Shown: piece after piece, positions 8,670 to 16,668 of the stretch
How positions within the stretch are numbered: the stretch's first letter is position 1
Layout: the number at the start of each line of letters is the position of its first letter
Assembly: GCA_964627855.1 (NCBI GenBank)
Contig: CAZVLE010000093.1
Location: 1 to 56,903 of the forward strand
DNA length: 56,903 bases
Origin: CAZVLE01 sp964627855
Lineage (GTDB): Bacteria; Bacillota; Dethiobacteria; DTU022
Direction: 5' to 3'
The notes under the pieces: model-generated
Seen by the model: the letters and a program-made list of their open reading frames with translations, nothing else
The model's database searches: none
Told to the model about the DNA's origin: nothing
Made by a program: the position numbers and the translations under genes

Positions 8670-9245
8670 ATGATGGCCTTAAAAGGATCACAGACTGAAA
8701 AAAACATTCTAACTGCTTTCGCCGGGGAATCACAAGCGCGGAACCGCTATACATATTTCGCCAGCCAGGCGAAAAAAGAGGGTTACGTGCAAATATCAGC
8801 AATTTTCGAAGAGACCGCCAACCAGGAAAAAGAACATGCCAAGAGACTCTTTAAGCTTCTTGAGGGCGGTGAAGCTGAGATACAAGCTTCATTTCCGGCA
8901 GGAGTAATCGGCACAACAGTAGAGAATTTAAAAGAAGCGGCCGGCGGAGAAAACTATGAATGGACCGACATGTATCCCGGTTTTGCCAAGGTGGCAAGAG
9001 ATGAAGGTTTTAATGATATTGCCTCGATTTTCGAGTCTATTGCCGTAGCAGAAAAACAACATGAAAGACGTTACCTGGGATTGATGGCCAATATCGAAAA
9101 AGGATCTGTTTTCAAGAAAGATCAACCCGTGAAATGGTTTTGCCGCAATTGCGGTTATGTTCACGAGGGAGAAAAAGCACCTGAGCTTTGCCCGTCCTGT
9201 GACCATCCGCAGGCTCATTTCGAAGTAATTTGTGAAAATTGGTAG
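8670..9245 (+). CDS. rbr: Rubrerythrin
   Basis: A 191-residue protein with a ferritin-like diiron domain followed by a rubredoxin-like zinc-ribbon iron site. The diiron domain shows the expected glutamates in AFAGESQARNRY, EETANQEKEHAKRLF and FESIAVAEKQHERR. The C-terminal part has CRNC and CPSC pairs (about 154-178) that bind one Fe(Cys)4. In anaerobes it reduces hydrogen peroxide in the cytoplasm with electrons from NAD(P)H-linked rubredoxin or ferredoxin systems. Two adjacent ATGs (8670 and 8673) both sit at usable distance from AAAGGAGAGG. It appears monocistronic, with its own promoter and a strong terminator. Confidence 0.95.
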   Translation: MMALKGSQTEKNILTAFAGESQARNRYTYFASQAKKEGYVQISAIFEETANQEKEHAKRLFKLLEGGEAEIQASFPAGVIGTTVENLKEAAGGENYEWTDMYPGFAKVARDEGFNDIASIFESIAVAEKQHERRYLGLMANIEKGSVFKKDQPVKWFCRNCGYVHEGEKAPELCPSCDHPQAHFEVICENW

Positions 9246-9251
9246 ATCATA

Positions 9252-9290
9252 AAAACAGGGCATGGGGCTTAACCCATGCCCTGTTTTCAC
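9252..9290 (+). terminator. Rho-independent terminator after rubrerythrin
   Basis: A 15-bp perfect stem (9252-9266 with 9273-9287) closes a 6-nt loop. The right arm ends in TTTT and the left arm starts in AAAA, so it may act in both directions. It separates rubrerythrin from the FAH-family gene, whose ribosome site begins within 15 nt. Confidence 0.9.
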
Positions 9291-9312
9291 GCAGGGCAGA
9301 GGGGGTTTGTAA

Positions 9313-10089
9313 TTGAAACTACTTCGCTTTACTGATCATACTGGTGTAACAGGTTATGGCAGCCTGGAAAATGAGACGATTATTGAACTGTCACAACCCG
9401 GTATTGACTGGCTAAAAATTCCTTTTCAGAAAACGGGAAGAGTATTTGATTTACAGCAGGTAAAGCTTTTAGCACCGTGCCTGCCTTCAAAAGCCATCTG
9501 TCTCGGTTTAAACTATCGTTCACATGCTGAAGAAATGGGTCACCCTTTGCCGGATGCTCCGATATTATTCATGAAACCTTCTACAGCGGTTATCGGCCCG
9601 GGAGAGGCAATAATTTGTCCACCGGAAAGCAGAAGAGTCGATTATGAAGCGGAACTTGCCGTAGTTATGGGCCGAAAAACTTACAGGGTAAGGCGTGAAG
9701 AAGCGCTTCAGTATGTTTTTGGCTATACTTGTGGTAACGACGTTACAGCCAGGGATAAGCAACCTGCCGACGGCCAATGGACTTACGCCAAAGGTTTTGA
9801 TACTTTTTGCCCTCTCGGCCCGGTGATAGAGACAGCTATTGATGATCCGGAAACTTTAATCTTGCAAGGGTTTTTAAATGGAAAGCTGGTCCAGGAATCA
9901 TCAACGCAGGATCATCACTTTTCTGTTGCGGAAATTATTGAATTCGTATCGCATTGCATGACCTTACTACCTGGTGATGTGATTATGACCGGCACACCTT
10001 CAGGAATCGGCCCATTAAAGCCCGGAGATAAATTTATGGTGAAAATTGAGGGGATTGGGGCCCTGGATAATCCGGCAGTAAAACTATAA
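9313..10089 (+). CDS. Fumarylacetoacetate hydrolase (FAH) family protein
   Basis: A 258-residue FAH-fold enzyme. The sequence shows GLNYRSHAEEMG (about 57-68), PILFMKPSTAVIGPG, the metal-binding segment DYEAELAVVMGRK (about 114-126), DVTARDKQ, and the closing GTPSGIGPLKPGD. Family members cleave or isomerise 2,4-dioxo acids, and some are oxaloacetate decarboxylases or acylpyruvases; sequence alone does not separate these. The start is TTG at 9313 with GAGGGGG about 8 nt upstream. It stands alone between the rubrerythrin terminator and the trk promoter, so context gives no pathway. Confidence 0.82.
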   Translation: MKLLRFTDHTGVTGYGSLENETIIELSQPGIDWLKIPFQKTGRVFDLQQVKLLAPCLPSKAICLGLNYRSHAEEMGHPLPDAPILFMKPSTAVIGPGEAIICPPESRRVDYEAELAVVMGRKTYRVRREEALQYVFGYTCGNDVTARDKQPADGQWTYAKGFDTFCPLGPVIETAIDDPETLILQGFLNGKLVQESSTQDHHFSVAEIIEFVSHCMTLLPGDVIMTGTPSGIGPLKPGDKFMVKIEGIGALDNPAVKL

Positions 10090-10151
10090 GCAGCTTTTTT
10101 ATTGTTTAATAGCTAATTGTAAATTTTGCTGCAAATTTGTCAAAAATGGTG

Positions 10152-10180
10152 TTGTCATTGCGAGGATCATGTTATATAAT
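10152..10180 (+). promoter_or_regulatory. Predicted sigma-A promoter of trkAH
   Basis: TTGTCA (10152-10157), a 17-nt spacer and a perfect TATAAT (10175-10180). This is one of the best promoter matches in the window. Transcription would start near 10187, about 174 nt before the trkA start codon. Confidence 0.75.
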
Positions 10181-10186
10181 AAGCAT

Positions 10187-10306
10187 AGTCAACCAGACCG
10201 TTGCGGGCAATAACGTTATAAGTTGTGCCCTAAAAGCCTGCATTAAGCTTATTCCCAGTTGTGGGAGCCGGTCAGGAATAAATTGTTTTAAATTTTTCTC
10301 CCTGAT
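10187..10306 (+). promoter_or_regulatory. Structured 5' leader of trkAH, candidate riboswitch or attenuator
   Basis: The predicted transcript can fold as a closed junction. An outer stem pairs CCAGACCG (10193-10200) with CGGTCAGG (10269-10276), 7 of 8 positions. Inside are GGGCA/TGCCC (10205-10209 with 10226-10230) and TTCCCA-GTTG-TGGGAG (10252-10267). TCAGG of the outer stem (10272-10276) can alternatively pair with CCTGA (10301-10305), directly before the terminator. This layout suits ligand-dependent termination. I could not match it to the ydaO (c-di-AMP) consensus or any other riboswitch I know. Confidence 0.5.
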
Positions 10307-10335
10307 GAGGCAGCGTAGCCGCTGTCTCTTTTTTT
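10307..10335 (+). terminator. Intrinsic terminator inside the trkA leader
   Basis: GAGGCAGCG (10307-10315) pairs with CGCTGTCTC (10320-10328), a 9-bp stem with one G-U pair and a 4-nt loop, followed by seven T. It lies upstream of trkA, 26 nt before its start codon, so it would stop transcripts from the promoter at 10152 unless it is prevented from forming. Confidence 0.75.
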
Positions 10336-10360
10336 AGGTGAAAGTGAGGACATATAAAAA

Positions 10361-11764
10361 GTGCAGATTATTATTGTCGGTGGAGGTGGAGTTGGCTATG
10401 AACTGGCCCGCAACCTTTCGGAAAAGAGTCAGGATGTAATTGTTATTGAAAAAGATGAGGTCAAAGCTCGCCGCTACCGGGAATCTCTGGATGTTATGGT
10501 TATTGAAGACAATGGTGCTAATGCCGCTGTATTGGAGCAAGCTAATATTAAAACAGCCGATATGCTCATTGCTGTAACTCAGATCGATGAAGTAAACATC
10601 ATTGCCTGCATGCTGGCAAAACAATATGATGTGCCGATAACGGTCTGCCGTATCCGCAACTCTGGTTATGCTGATGAAACCTCTATTCTGACACCAAAGC
10701 AATTAGGGATAGATATTATAATCAACCCGGAAAAGGTTGCCGCGATGGAAATTTCTAAAATGATCCATTTTCCTGATGCCAGTGAAGTGGAGTACTTTAA
10801 CCAGGGCAAGGTAATGCTCCTGGGGGTAACAGTGGGTGCTGAGGCAAAAATTACTGATGTGCCCCTGGTTGATTTGCCCTTAAATCCTGATAGCATTATT
10901 GTGGGCATAAGTGACAGCAGGGGTAAATTTATTGTGCCAGGCGGCAATGATGTGATCAGGCCTGGTAATAAGATTTATTTACTGGGTAAAACCAGGACTC
11001 TGAAAGATATCAGCTCGATGTTGCATCACGAAAAAACCATAGTCAGGCAGGTGACCATTCTTGGTGGTGGAATAATTGCCCTGCAGCTTGCTCGTTTACT
11101 CGAAGATAGTAAACAGGTTTTTGATGTAAAAATCATTGAAAAGAGTGAGCAGCGCTGTGAAAATCTTTGCCGCCACTTAGATAAGACCTTAGTTTTGCAG
11201 GGTGATGTAACCGAAATTGCCATGCTCAAAGAAGAAGATACTGATCGTGCTGATGCAGTTATCGCTGCTACTGGCGATGATCGTACCAATATTGTGGCAG
11301 CTTTACTGGCCCGGCAGTTTGGAGTCAATAAAATAATCTGCGAAGTGATGAAACCGCAGTATGTACCCGTTTACAGCACTCTAGGTATCGACAGTGTAAT
11401 TAATCCCCGCTTGCTTGCCGCCGCCCAGATTTTAAGGCTAATTCGTCGCGAAGAGGTGGTGGCTCTGTCTATCTTGCAAAATGAAAAAGCGGAAGTTGTT
11501 GAGATAGTGCTGCCCGAAAAAGCAAAGGTTGTCAACAAAAAGATCAGTGAGGCAGATTTTCCGCGCGGGATGTTAATTGGTTCTATCGTTCGTAATGATG
11601 AAATCATTATCCCTAATGGTAATACACGCTTGATGGCTGACGATCACCTGATCATCTTTGCTGTTCCGAAGGTAAGTGCCAGGTTGGATCGTTATTTTAC
11701 CACAGCTTCCCTGAAAATAGACCGGAAATCCCTTCGCCATAAGTTAACCCAAATTGAGCATTGA
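10361..11764 (+). CDS. trkA: Trk potassium uptake regulatory subunit TrkA
   Basis: A 467-residue peripheral membrane protein made of two tandem RCK units. Each has a nucleotide-binding Rossmann half and a C-terminal ligand domain. The first glycine motif is VGGGGVGYELARNLS at the very N-terminus. The second is ILGGGIIALQLARLLE near 230. The acidic residues that end the second strand (IVIEKDE and IIEKSE) favour NAD(H) binding. It gates the TrkH channel encoded 50 nt downstream. The GTG start at 10361 follows GTGAGGA at a rather long 9-11 nt. Expression is probably controlled by the structured leader and terminator just upstream. Confidence 0.95.
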   Translation: MQIIIVGGGGVGYELARNLSEKSQDVIVIEKDEVKARRYRESLDVMVIEDNGANAAVLEQANIKTADMLIAVTQIDEVNIIACMLAKQYDVPITVCRIRNSGYADETSILTPKQLGIDIIINPEKVAAMEISKMIHFPDASEVEYFNQGKVMLLGVTVGAEAKITDVPLVDLPLNPDSIIVGISDSRGKFIVPGGNDVIRPGNKIYLLGKTRTLKDISSMLHHEKTIVRQVTILGGGIIALQLARLLEDSKQVFDVKIIEKSEQRCENLCRHLDKTLVLQGDVTEIAMLKEEDTDRADAVIAATGDDRTNIVAALLARQFGVNKIICEVMKPQYVPVYSTLGIDSVINPRLLAAAQILRLIRREEVVALSILQNEKAEVVEIVLPEKAKVVNKKISEADFPRGMLIGSIVRNDEIIIPNGNTRLMADDHLIIFAVPKVSARLDRYFTTASLKIDRKSLRHKLTQIEH

Positions 11765-11814
11765 TCAGGAAGACTTATCATTTGAAAAGTTTTAATTTAT
11801 GAAGGAGGCTTGCT

Positions 11815-13290
11815 TTGCGTAGCCTGCGTATTTTTTACCTGATTGGTATCATGCTTCTTTTTTTAGCCTTGACCATGCTCCTGGCAGCGTTGTGGTCCTT
11901 AGCAGACCGGGGCCCGGATCGAGGAGCATTTTTACTTGCCATAATAATAACAGCGGCGGTTGGTGCACTATTCTTCTGGTATTTTTCTCGGGCCCGGGTA
12001 AAAGAATTGAGCATTGTTGAAAACTTTACCCTTGTTACCCTGGCCTGGTTAATGGCTGGTTTGTTCGGAGCTTTGCCCTATCACTTTTACGGCCTTTTTG
12101 ACGGGAATTTTGTTGATGCTTTCTTTGAATCGGTATCGGGGTTTACAACAACCGGCGCTACCCTGATCGAAGATATTGAAATATTGCCCCGTGGATTGTT
12201 GCTTTGGCGGTCATTTACCCAGTGGCTTGGTGGGATGGGAATCATTGTGCTTTTTCTGGCCATATTGCCCCGCTTTGGTTTTCGCAGCATGACCATGTTC
12301 AAGGCTGAAATACCCGGCCCGGTAGCCGAACGGGTGGTCCCCAGGGTTGTTGAAACTGCCAGGCGTCTCTGGTTAATCTATGTCTCCTTAACCATTATGC
12401 AGGCCCTGTTGTTAATGGCCTGCGGCATAAGCTTTTACGATGCCCTTTCCCATGCTTTTACCACCATGCCAACAGGCGGTTTTTCAACTTATAATGCCAG
12501 TATTGCAGCCTTCAATAACCCTATGGCGGAGATTATTATTATTTTTTTCATGCTCTTTGCCGGAATAAATTTCGTCCTTTATTTTCGCTTAATTCGTGGT
12601 GATTTTAAGGTTATCAACAACCCAGAACTGCGATTTTACCTGGCCATAATCGCAGTATGCATTGTACTTGTCACGATTAACACCTACAATTTGACCGGGG
12701 GGGATATACTGCTTGCCCTGCGTCAGAGTGCTTTCCAGGTGGTATCGATAACTACTACCACCGGATATGCTACTGCTAATTTCGATACCTGGCCCTCTTT
12801 TTCCCGGACGCTGCTGTTGTTATTGATGTTTGTAGGTGCCTGCGGGGGATCAACGGGCGGATCAATGAAGCAAGCCCGCTGGATGCTAATGATAAAATAT
12901 TCTTTCCGAGAGCTTTCCAGGTTTATTCATCCTTCTGCTGTTTCATCGGTGAAACTGGGTGATTATGCTGTCGGCGAAGATGTACTGCGCCCGGTGATGG
13001 GATTCGGTTTTATCTATATACTCCTAACGGCCCTGGCCACATTGGTCCTTTCTTTGATGGGTCTGGATCTCGAAACTGCCTTTTCGGCAGTGGCGGCTAC
13101 GATCGGCAATGTCGGTCCCGGCCTGGCCGGAGTTGGTCCAACTAAAACCTTTGTTATCATTCCAGCTGCCGGCAAAATTCTTTTGACCATGATGATGATC
13201 ATTGGTAGATTGGAGATATTTACTGTGCTGATCATATTCTTACCCGAATCGAGGAGACTTTGGACCGGAGCATTTTCCAGCAGGGGGTAA
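11815..13290 (+). CDS. trkH: Trk potassium transporter, membrane subunit TrkH
   Basis: A 491-residue channel-like potassium transporter of the TrkH/KtrB superfamily with four M1-P-M2 repeats. Selectivity-filter loops are visible at VSGFTTTGATL, TTMPTGGFSTYN, ITTTTGYATAN and IGNVGPGLAGVG, each with the single key glycine. Length and N-terminal extra helices fit TrkH rather than the shorter KtrB. The start is TTG at 11815 with AAGGAGG 6 nt upstream. It is co-transcribed with trkA. Confidence 0.95.
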   Translation: MRSLRIFYLIGIMLLFLALTMLLAALWSLADRGPDRGAFLLAIIITAAVGALFFWYFSRARVKELSIVENFTLVTLAWLMAGLFGALPYHFYGLFDGNFVDAFFESVSGFTTTGATLIEDIEILPRGLLLWRSFTQWLGGMGIIVLFLAILPRFGFRSMTMFKAEIPGPVAERVVPRVVETARRLWLIYVSLTIMQALLLMACGISFYDALSHAFTTMPTGGFSTYNASIAAFNNPMAEIIIIFFMLFAGINFVLYFRLIRGDFKVINNPELRFYLAIIAVCIVLVTINTYNLTGGDILLALRQSAFQVVSITTTTGYATANFDTWPSFSRTLLLLLMFVGACGGSTGGSMKQARWMLMIKYSFRELSRFIHPSAVSSVKLGDYAVGEDVLRPVMGFGFIYILLTALATLVLSLMGLDLETAFSAVAATIGNVGPGLAGVGPTKTFVIIPAAGKILLTMMMIIGRLEIFTVLIIFLPESRRLWTGAFSSRG

Positions 13291-13292
13291 TA

Positions 13293-14369
13293 ATGCTATC
13301 ATATCAGGCTTTGATCAGGCAATTTACAGAAGGGAAATTTCATCCTTTCTATTTGTTATTTGGGGAAGAAAAGTATCTCCAGGAAGATTTAACACGGAGG
13401 CTGACTGAATCCTACCTTGGTGAAGACGCTGATTTTGGCCGGGAAAGAATTGCAGGAGATTCAGTCGATCTGGCAGATTTGCTGGATAAAATTTCAGGTT
13501 CGAGTCTTTTCAGCGCTAGATGCCTTTTGATTGTTGATGATCCTCCTTACCTTTTGCCGCCGAAGAAGGCTGAAGCAACTGGTGGGAATCCCGAAGTGAA
13601 AAAAAGCAGTCGTGGCGATGATGAAAGCTTACTGCTTGAGAGATACTTAGAAAATAATGCTTCCAGCCCTCCCTGTGGTATAATAGTTTTTAGAACAGAG
13701 CGGATAGATCGCCGCAGGCGGATTTTTAAGTTTATGGAAAAAAGGGGGGCTGTGGTTGAGTGTGCCCCTCTAAAAGCAGAAGCCCTGGCTTCCTGGATTC
13801 AGTCTCGTGTAGCAGAGCAGGGCAAAAGCATTGAGCGAGCGGCCTTAGAACGTGTTATGCTCGCCGGTGAACAGAATCTGCACTATTTTTCTAATGAGCT
13901 TGAAAAGTACTCTACCTACCTTGGCAGCAAAGAAAAAGTTATAACTGTAAAAATGGTAGAATTGCTCTTCTCGGGAGATATACAGGGTGATGTTTTCAAA
14001 ATGTCCGATGCCATTGCTGCGGGCAACCTGGACACGGCGCAGGATTTGCTTGATCTCTTAATTCGAAAACGTGAGGCGCCTTTACTGATTTTTTTCATGC
14101 TTGTTCGTCACTACCGTTTGCTTTTGCAGAGTCACTGTTTGCTTGATCAGGGCCTGTCGCAGCAAGCTTTTACTTCGGCCCTGGCTGTTCACCCCTATGT
14201 AGCCAGGAAGATGCGTGAACAGGCGGGTTCATTTAACCGTAGAGTTCTTGAAGATATCTTAATTACCTTACAAAAAGTTGACCTGCAAATTAAAACAGGT
14301 GAGGCAGAGCCGGCAAGAGCCCTGAAACTGTTGCTTATAAAAATTGATAGCCTTCAGCGGGGAGGGTGA
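13293..14369 (+). CDS. holA: DNA polymerase III delta subunit
   Basis: A 358-residue clamp-loader subunit that opens the beta sliding clamp. The N-terminus has FHPFYLLFGEEKYLQEDL, the clamp-binding start typical of HolA, and then IAGDSVDLADLLDKISGSSLFS. The C-terminal alpha-helical collar domain includes GDIQGDVFKMSDAIAAG and ends LKLLLIKIDSL. I chose the ATG at 13293 because GGGGG lies 5 nt before it; an upstream in-frame start would overlap trkH by 31 nt. About 60 residues in the first third (a charged insertion near KKAEATGGNPEVKKSS) look lineage-specific. Confidence 0.92.
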   Translation: MLSYQALIRQFTEGKFHPFYLLFGEEKYLQEDLTRRLTESYLGEDADFGRERIAGDSVDLADLLDKISGSSLFSARCLLIVDDPPYLLPPKKAEATGGNPEVKKSSRGDDESLLLERYLENNASSPPCGIIVFRTERIDRRRRIFKFMEKRGAVVECAPLKAEALASWIQSRVAEQGKSIERAALERVMLAGEQNLHYFSNELEKYSTYLGSKEKVITVKMVELLFSGDIQGDVFKMSDAIAAGNLDTAQDLLDLLIRKREAPLLIFFMLVRHYRLLLQSHCLLDQGLSQQAFTSALAVHPYVARKMREQAGSFNRRVLEDILITLQKVDLQIKTGEAEPARALKLLLIKIDSLQRGG

Positions 14370-14427
14370 AGCTTTTTTAATCCTGCAGGTTAGAAAAGTT
14401 TATTAAAAGAGCGGGGAGTTGATGCTA

Positions 14428-14955
14428 ATGGCACATAGATCAACGACTGACAGGGAAACAATATTAAAAGCAGTTTACAGCCGTGGTTTCGAACTGGAAC
14501 AACGATATTATGGATGTGCCCAGTGTGTGGTTGCCTCGATCCAGGATTTTTTTCCGCTCAATGATGCTCTATTTAAAGCAGCGACTTCTTTTTCCGGTGG
14601 CCTTGCTTCTACTATTGAAGGTCCCTGCGGTGCACTTTCCGGTGGCATAATAGTTTTAGGCTATTATTTTGGTCGTTCCAGGGATGATTTTGCTGATATT
14701 ACCCAGCTTCGCCGGCCCGGCCCACTCGTCAGAGGTTACTGGGACAAGTTTGTTGAAAGTTATGGCGGCTATACTTGCCGGGACATCCAGAATTATTTAT
14801 TTGGAAAGGCCTATCATTTTCTTGACAACGATGAATACCAGGAATATGAAGAACAGGGTGGCCACCGGGATAAATGTCCTGCAGTTGTCGGCCAGGCGGG
14901 CTCCTGGTTGGCCGAAATTCTTCTCGATAATAATATACCGGCGGTTAAGCTTTAA
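14428..14955 (+). CDS. C_GCAxxG_C_C family redox protein
   Basis: A 175-residue protein named for its cysteine pattern: YYGCAQCVVAS near 28-38, GPCGALSGG near 68-76, YTCRD and finally DKCPAVVG. The family is common in anaerobes and is thought to be redox-active or cofactor-binding, but its reaction is not known. The start at 14428 leaves 9 nt after GGGGAG; a TTG and an ATG a few bases upstream are too close to it. It follows holA by 58 nt and may share its transcript. Confidence 0.8.
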   Translation: MAHRSTTDRETILKAVYSRGFELEQRYYGCAQCVVASIQDFFPLNDALFKAATSFSGGLASTIEGPCGALSGGIIVLGYYFGRSRDDFADITQLRRPGPLVRGYWDKFVESYGGYTCRDIQNYLFGKAYHFLDNDEYQEYEEQGGHRDKCPAVVGQAGSWLAEILLDNNIPAVKL

Positions 14956-15015
14956 TTTTGACATAATCTTTGCGCTATAGGTTTTAAGAAGGATGATGAA
15001 AGAAGGTTTTTAGAG

Positions 15016-16131
15016 ATGAAGAAGTTGGTTATAGTCGTTATCATGCTGCTGGCCATGTTTGCCGGAATGGCTACTGCCTTATTTTATAGCCCGGGCATGC
15101 GTAACGAGCTTATAACAGACACTCATCCGGCATCACCTGCTCAGCAGCCTTCTGAGGAAACGGGATGGAACCTTTTAAGGTCCTGGTCAGACAATATTAA
15201 TCTGCCTGGAAAGCTTTCCGGACCAAGCAGTAATGTTAAAGGATTAGCTCTGACAATAACGGCTGGTAGCGATGATGATTATAATAAAATGGTTGCCATT
15301 TATGACTGGGTCACAGAAAACATTGCCTATGATTTAGAAAAAGCCAGAGATATTCCTGCTTATGGCTCGGGCGCTGACTATGTATTGGAGAAGAGGCGGG
15401 GAGTTTGTCATGACTATGCCCAGCTGACCAAGGAACTCCTGCTTTCGGTTGACATTGAAGCTACCTATGAAAAGGGTGAAGTGATTAACTCCAGTGGGGA
15501 AACGGAGCTTCATGCCTGGAATCAGGCCTATATAGATAATCGCTGGTATGCCCTTGACACAACCTGGGGAGCAGGTTTTATATTTGAGGAAAATGCGCTT
15601 TTTATTCAAAAACCGCGCAGGCTGTATCTTACGACAATAGAAGAGTTGGGCCGGCTGCACCATAATCCTGACTACAAGCAGAAGCAGGAACAGGAATACA
15701 TGCGTCTGAAGGCGCTTGATCAACCGGTAATCGAACTGCCCGAATATGAAAAGGAAATTATTCAGATCTTTAACAGTTACCGTTTTGAAAAAGAACTTCC
15801 CCTGCTCACTGAAGAGTTGAGGTTAAATGAATTGGCTCGCACATACGCCGGCATCTTTACAGAAATGATTGCTGAAGACAGTGAGTTTACTTTAGAAGAT
15901 CTGAGTGAGGAGCTTTCAAACCGCGCTGCTGGCCTTAACATTAAGTCGGCTGCCATGCATGTGATGGTAAAATGGTTTACTCACCCAGGGATCAATGATC
16001 AGGTTTATGACAAGATCATTGCCGAACATTCAAATGAACTTGACCAGGCTAAGTGGGAGGGCCTTTCTTTAGGTGCTGTTGGTAAAGGAGACCTGATTGT
16101 TTTTATCTTTATTCTTATCGATTACCATTAA
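15016..16131 (+). CDS. Secreted transglutaminase-like protein with C-terminal CAP-like region
   Basis: The 371-residue product starts with a signal peptide or membrane anchor (hydrophobic 3-24). A transglutaminase-like core follows with a complete triad: Cys in RRGVCHDYAQL (about 132), His in ELHAWNQAY (about 170) and Asp in YALDTTWG (about 185). Such domains usually act as peptidases or cross-linking enzymes outside the cell. The last 125 residues (from EIIQIFNSYRFEKELPLLT) resemble a CAP/SCP-like fold seen next to transglutaminase domains in Clostridia. A cell-wall or extracellular role is inferred. A terminator-like hairpin follows. Confidence 0.75.
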   Translation: MKKLVIVVIMLLAMFAGMATALFYSPGMRNELITDTHPASPAQQPSEETGWNLLRSWSDNINLPGKLSGPSSNVKGLALTITAGSDDDYNKMVAIYDWVTENIAYDLEKARDIPAYGSGADYVLEKRRGVCHDYAQLTKELLLSVDIEATYEKGEVINSSGETELHAWNQAYIDNRWYALDTTWGAGFIFEENALFIQKPRRLYLTTIEELGRLHHNPDYKQKQEQEYMRLKALDQPVIELPEYEKEIIQIFNSYRFEKELPLLTEELRLNELARTYAGIFTEMIAEDSEFTLEDLSEELSNRAAGLNIKSAAMHVMVKWFTHPGINDQVYDKIIAEHSNELDQAKWEGLSLGAVGKGDLIVFIFILIDYH

Positions 16132-16161
16132 CATAATCAACAAAACCTGATTATACAATGA

Positions 16162-16200
16162 ACCGACCTGCCACCTCGAAAGGTTAAAAGGTCGGTATTT
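16162..16200 (+). terminator. Terminator after the transglutaminase-like gene
   Basis: ACCGACCT (16162-16169) pairs with AGGTCGGT (16189-16196), with an inner ACCT-CGAA-AGGT hairpin. ATTTTA follows on the plus strand. It lies between the convergent transglutaminase-like gene and rpsT. The T-run is short and favours the plus direction. Confidence 0.6.
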
Positions 16201-16240
16201 TAAATAATTCTGTAAAAATCTGTTATTATTAAGGGAAAAA

Positions 16241-16510
16241 TCAAACTGCGATGCTATTGTTAAACATGCGGCTTAAACGTGATTTCTTACGGGCTGCATT
16301 ATTTTTATGCACAATACCCTTGGCTGCAGCTTTATCAATTTGCCGTAAAGCAATATGAAGCTTGCCTCTGGCTTCTTCGACATCTCCGCCATGTAAGGAT
16401 TCTTCAAACCGGCGAATAGAAGTTTTCAACATACTTTTTATACGCCTGTTGCGGTTTTCGCGTTTAATATTTTGTCTTGCTCTTTTAGCGGCTGATTTGA
16501 TGTTAGGCAA
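16241..16510 (-). CDS. rpsT: 30S ribosomal protein S20
   Basis: An 89-residue basic protein of the 30S subunit that binds 16S rRNA. It opens PNIKSAAKRARQNIKRENRNR and has KGIVHKNNAARKKSRLSR near the end. The true start is a TTG at 16510 behind AGAGGAGG; the longer open frame upstream extends 52 codons into non-homologous sequence. S20 with a non-ATG start is known from other bacteria, where it is linked to feedback control of translation. Confidence 0.95.
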   Translation of the reverse strand: MPNIKSAAKRARQNIKRENRNRRIKSMLKTSIRRFEESLHGGDVEEARGKLHIALRQIDKAAAKGIVHKNNAARKKSRLSRMFNNSIAV

Positions 16511-16668
16511 AATAACGAACCTCCTCTCTACGCAATAGAACATTAAGATATTACCATCAGCGCCAGTAAAAAGCAAGTAAATACAGATTTTTATCGCGAG
16601 GAAGGAGTAAAAAGAGTTCTTAGCGAAGTAATGACAGTCCGGGATAACAATGCGAAAGGTGGTCAAAT

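Noticed and set aside
10187..10335. c-di-AMP (ydaO) riboswitch before trkA
   Set aside because: The expected ydaO sequence blocks are not present; kept only as an unassigned leader.
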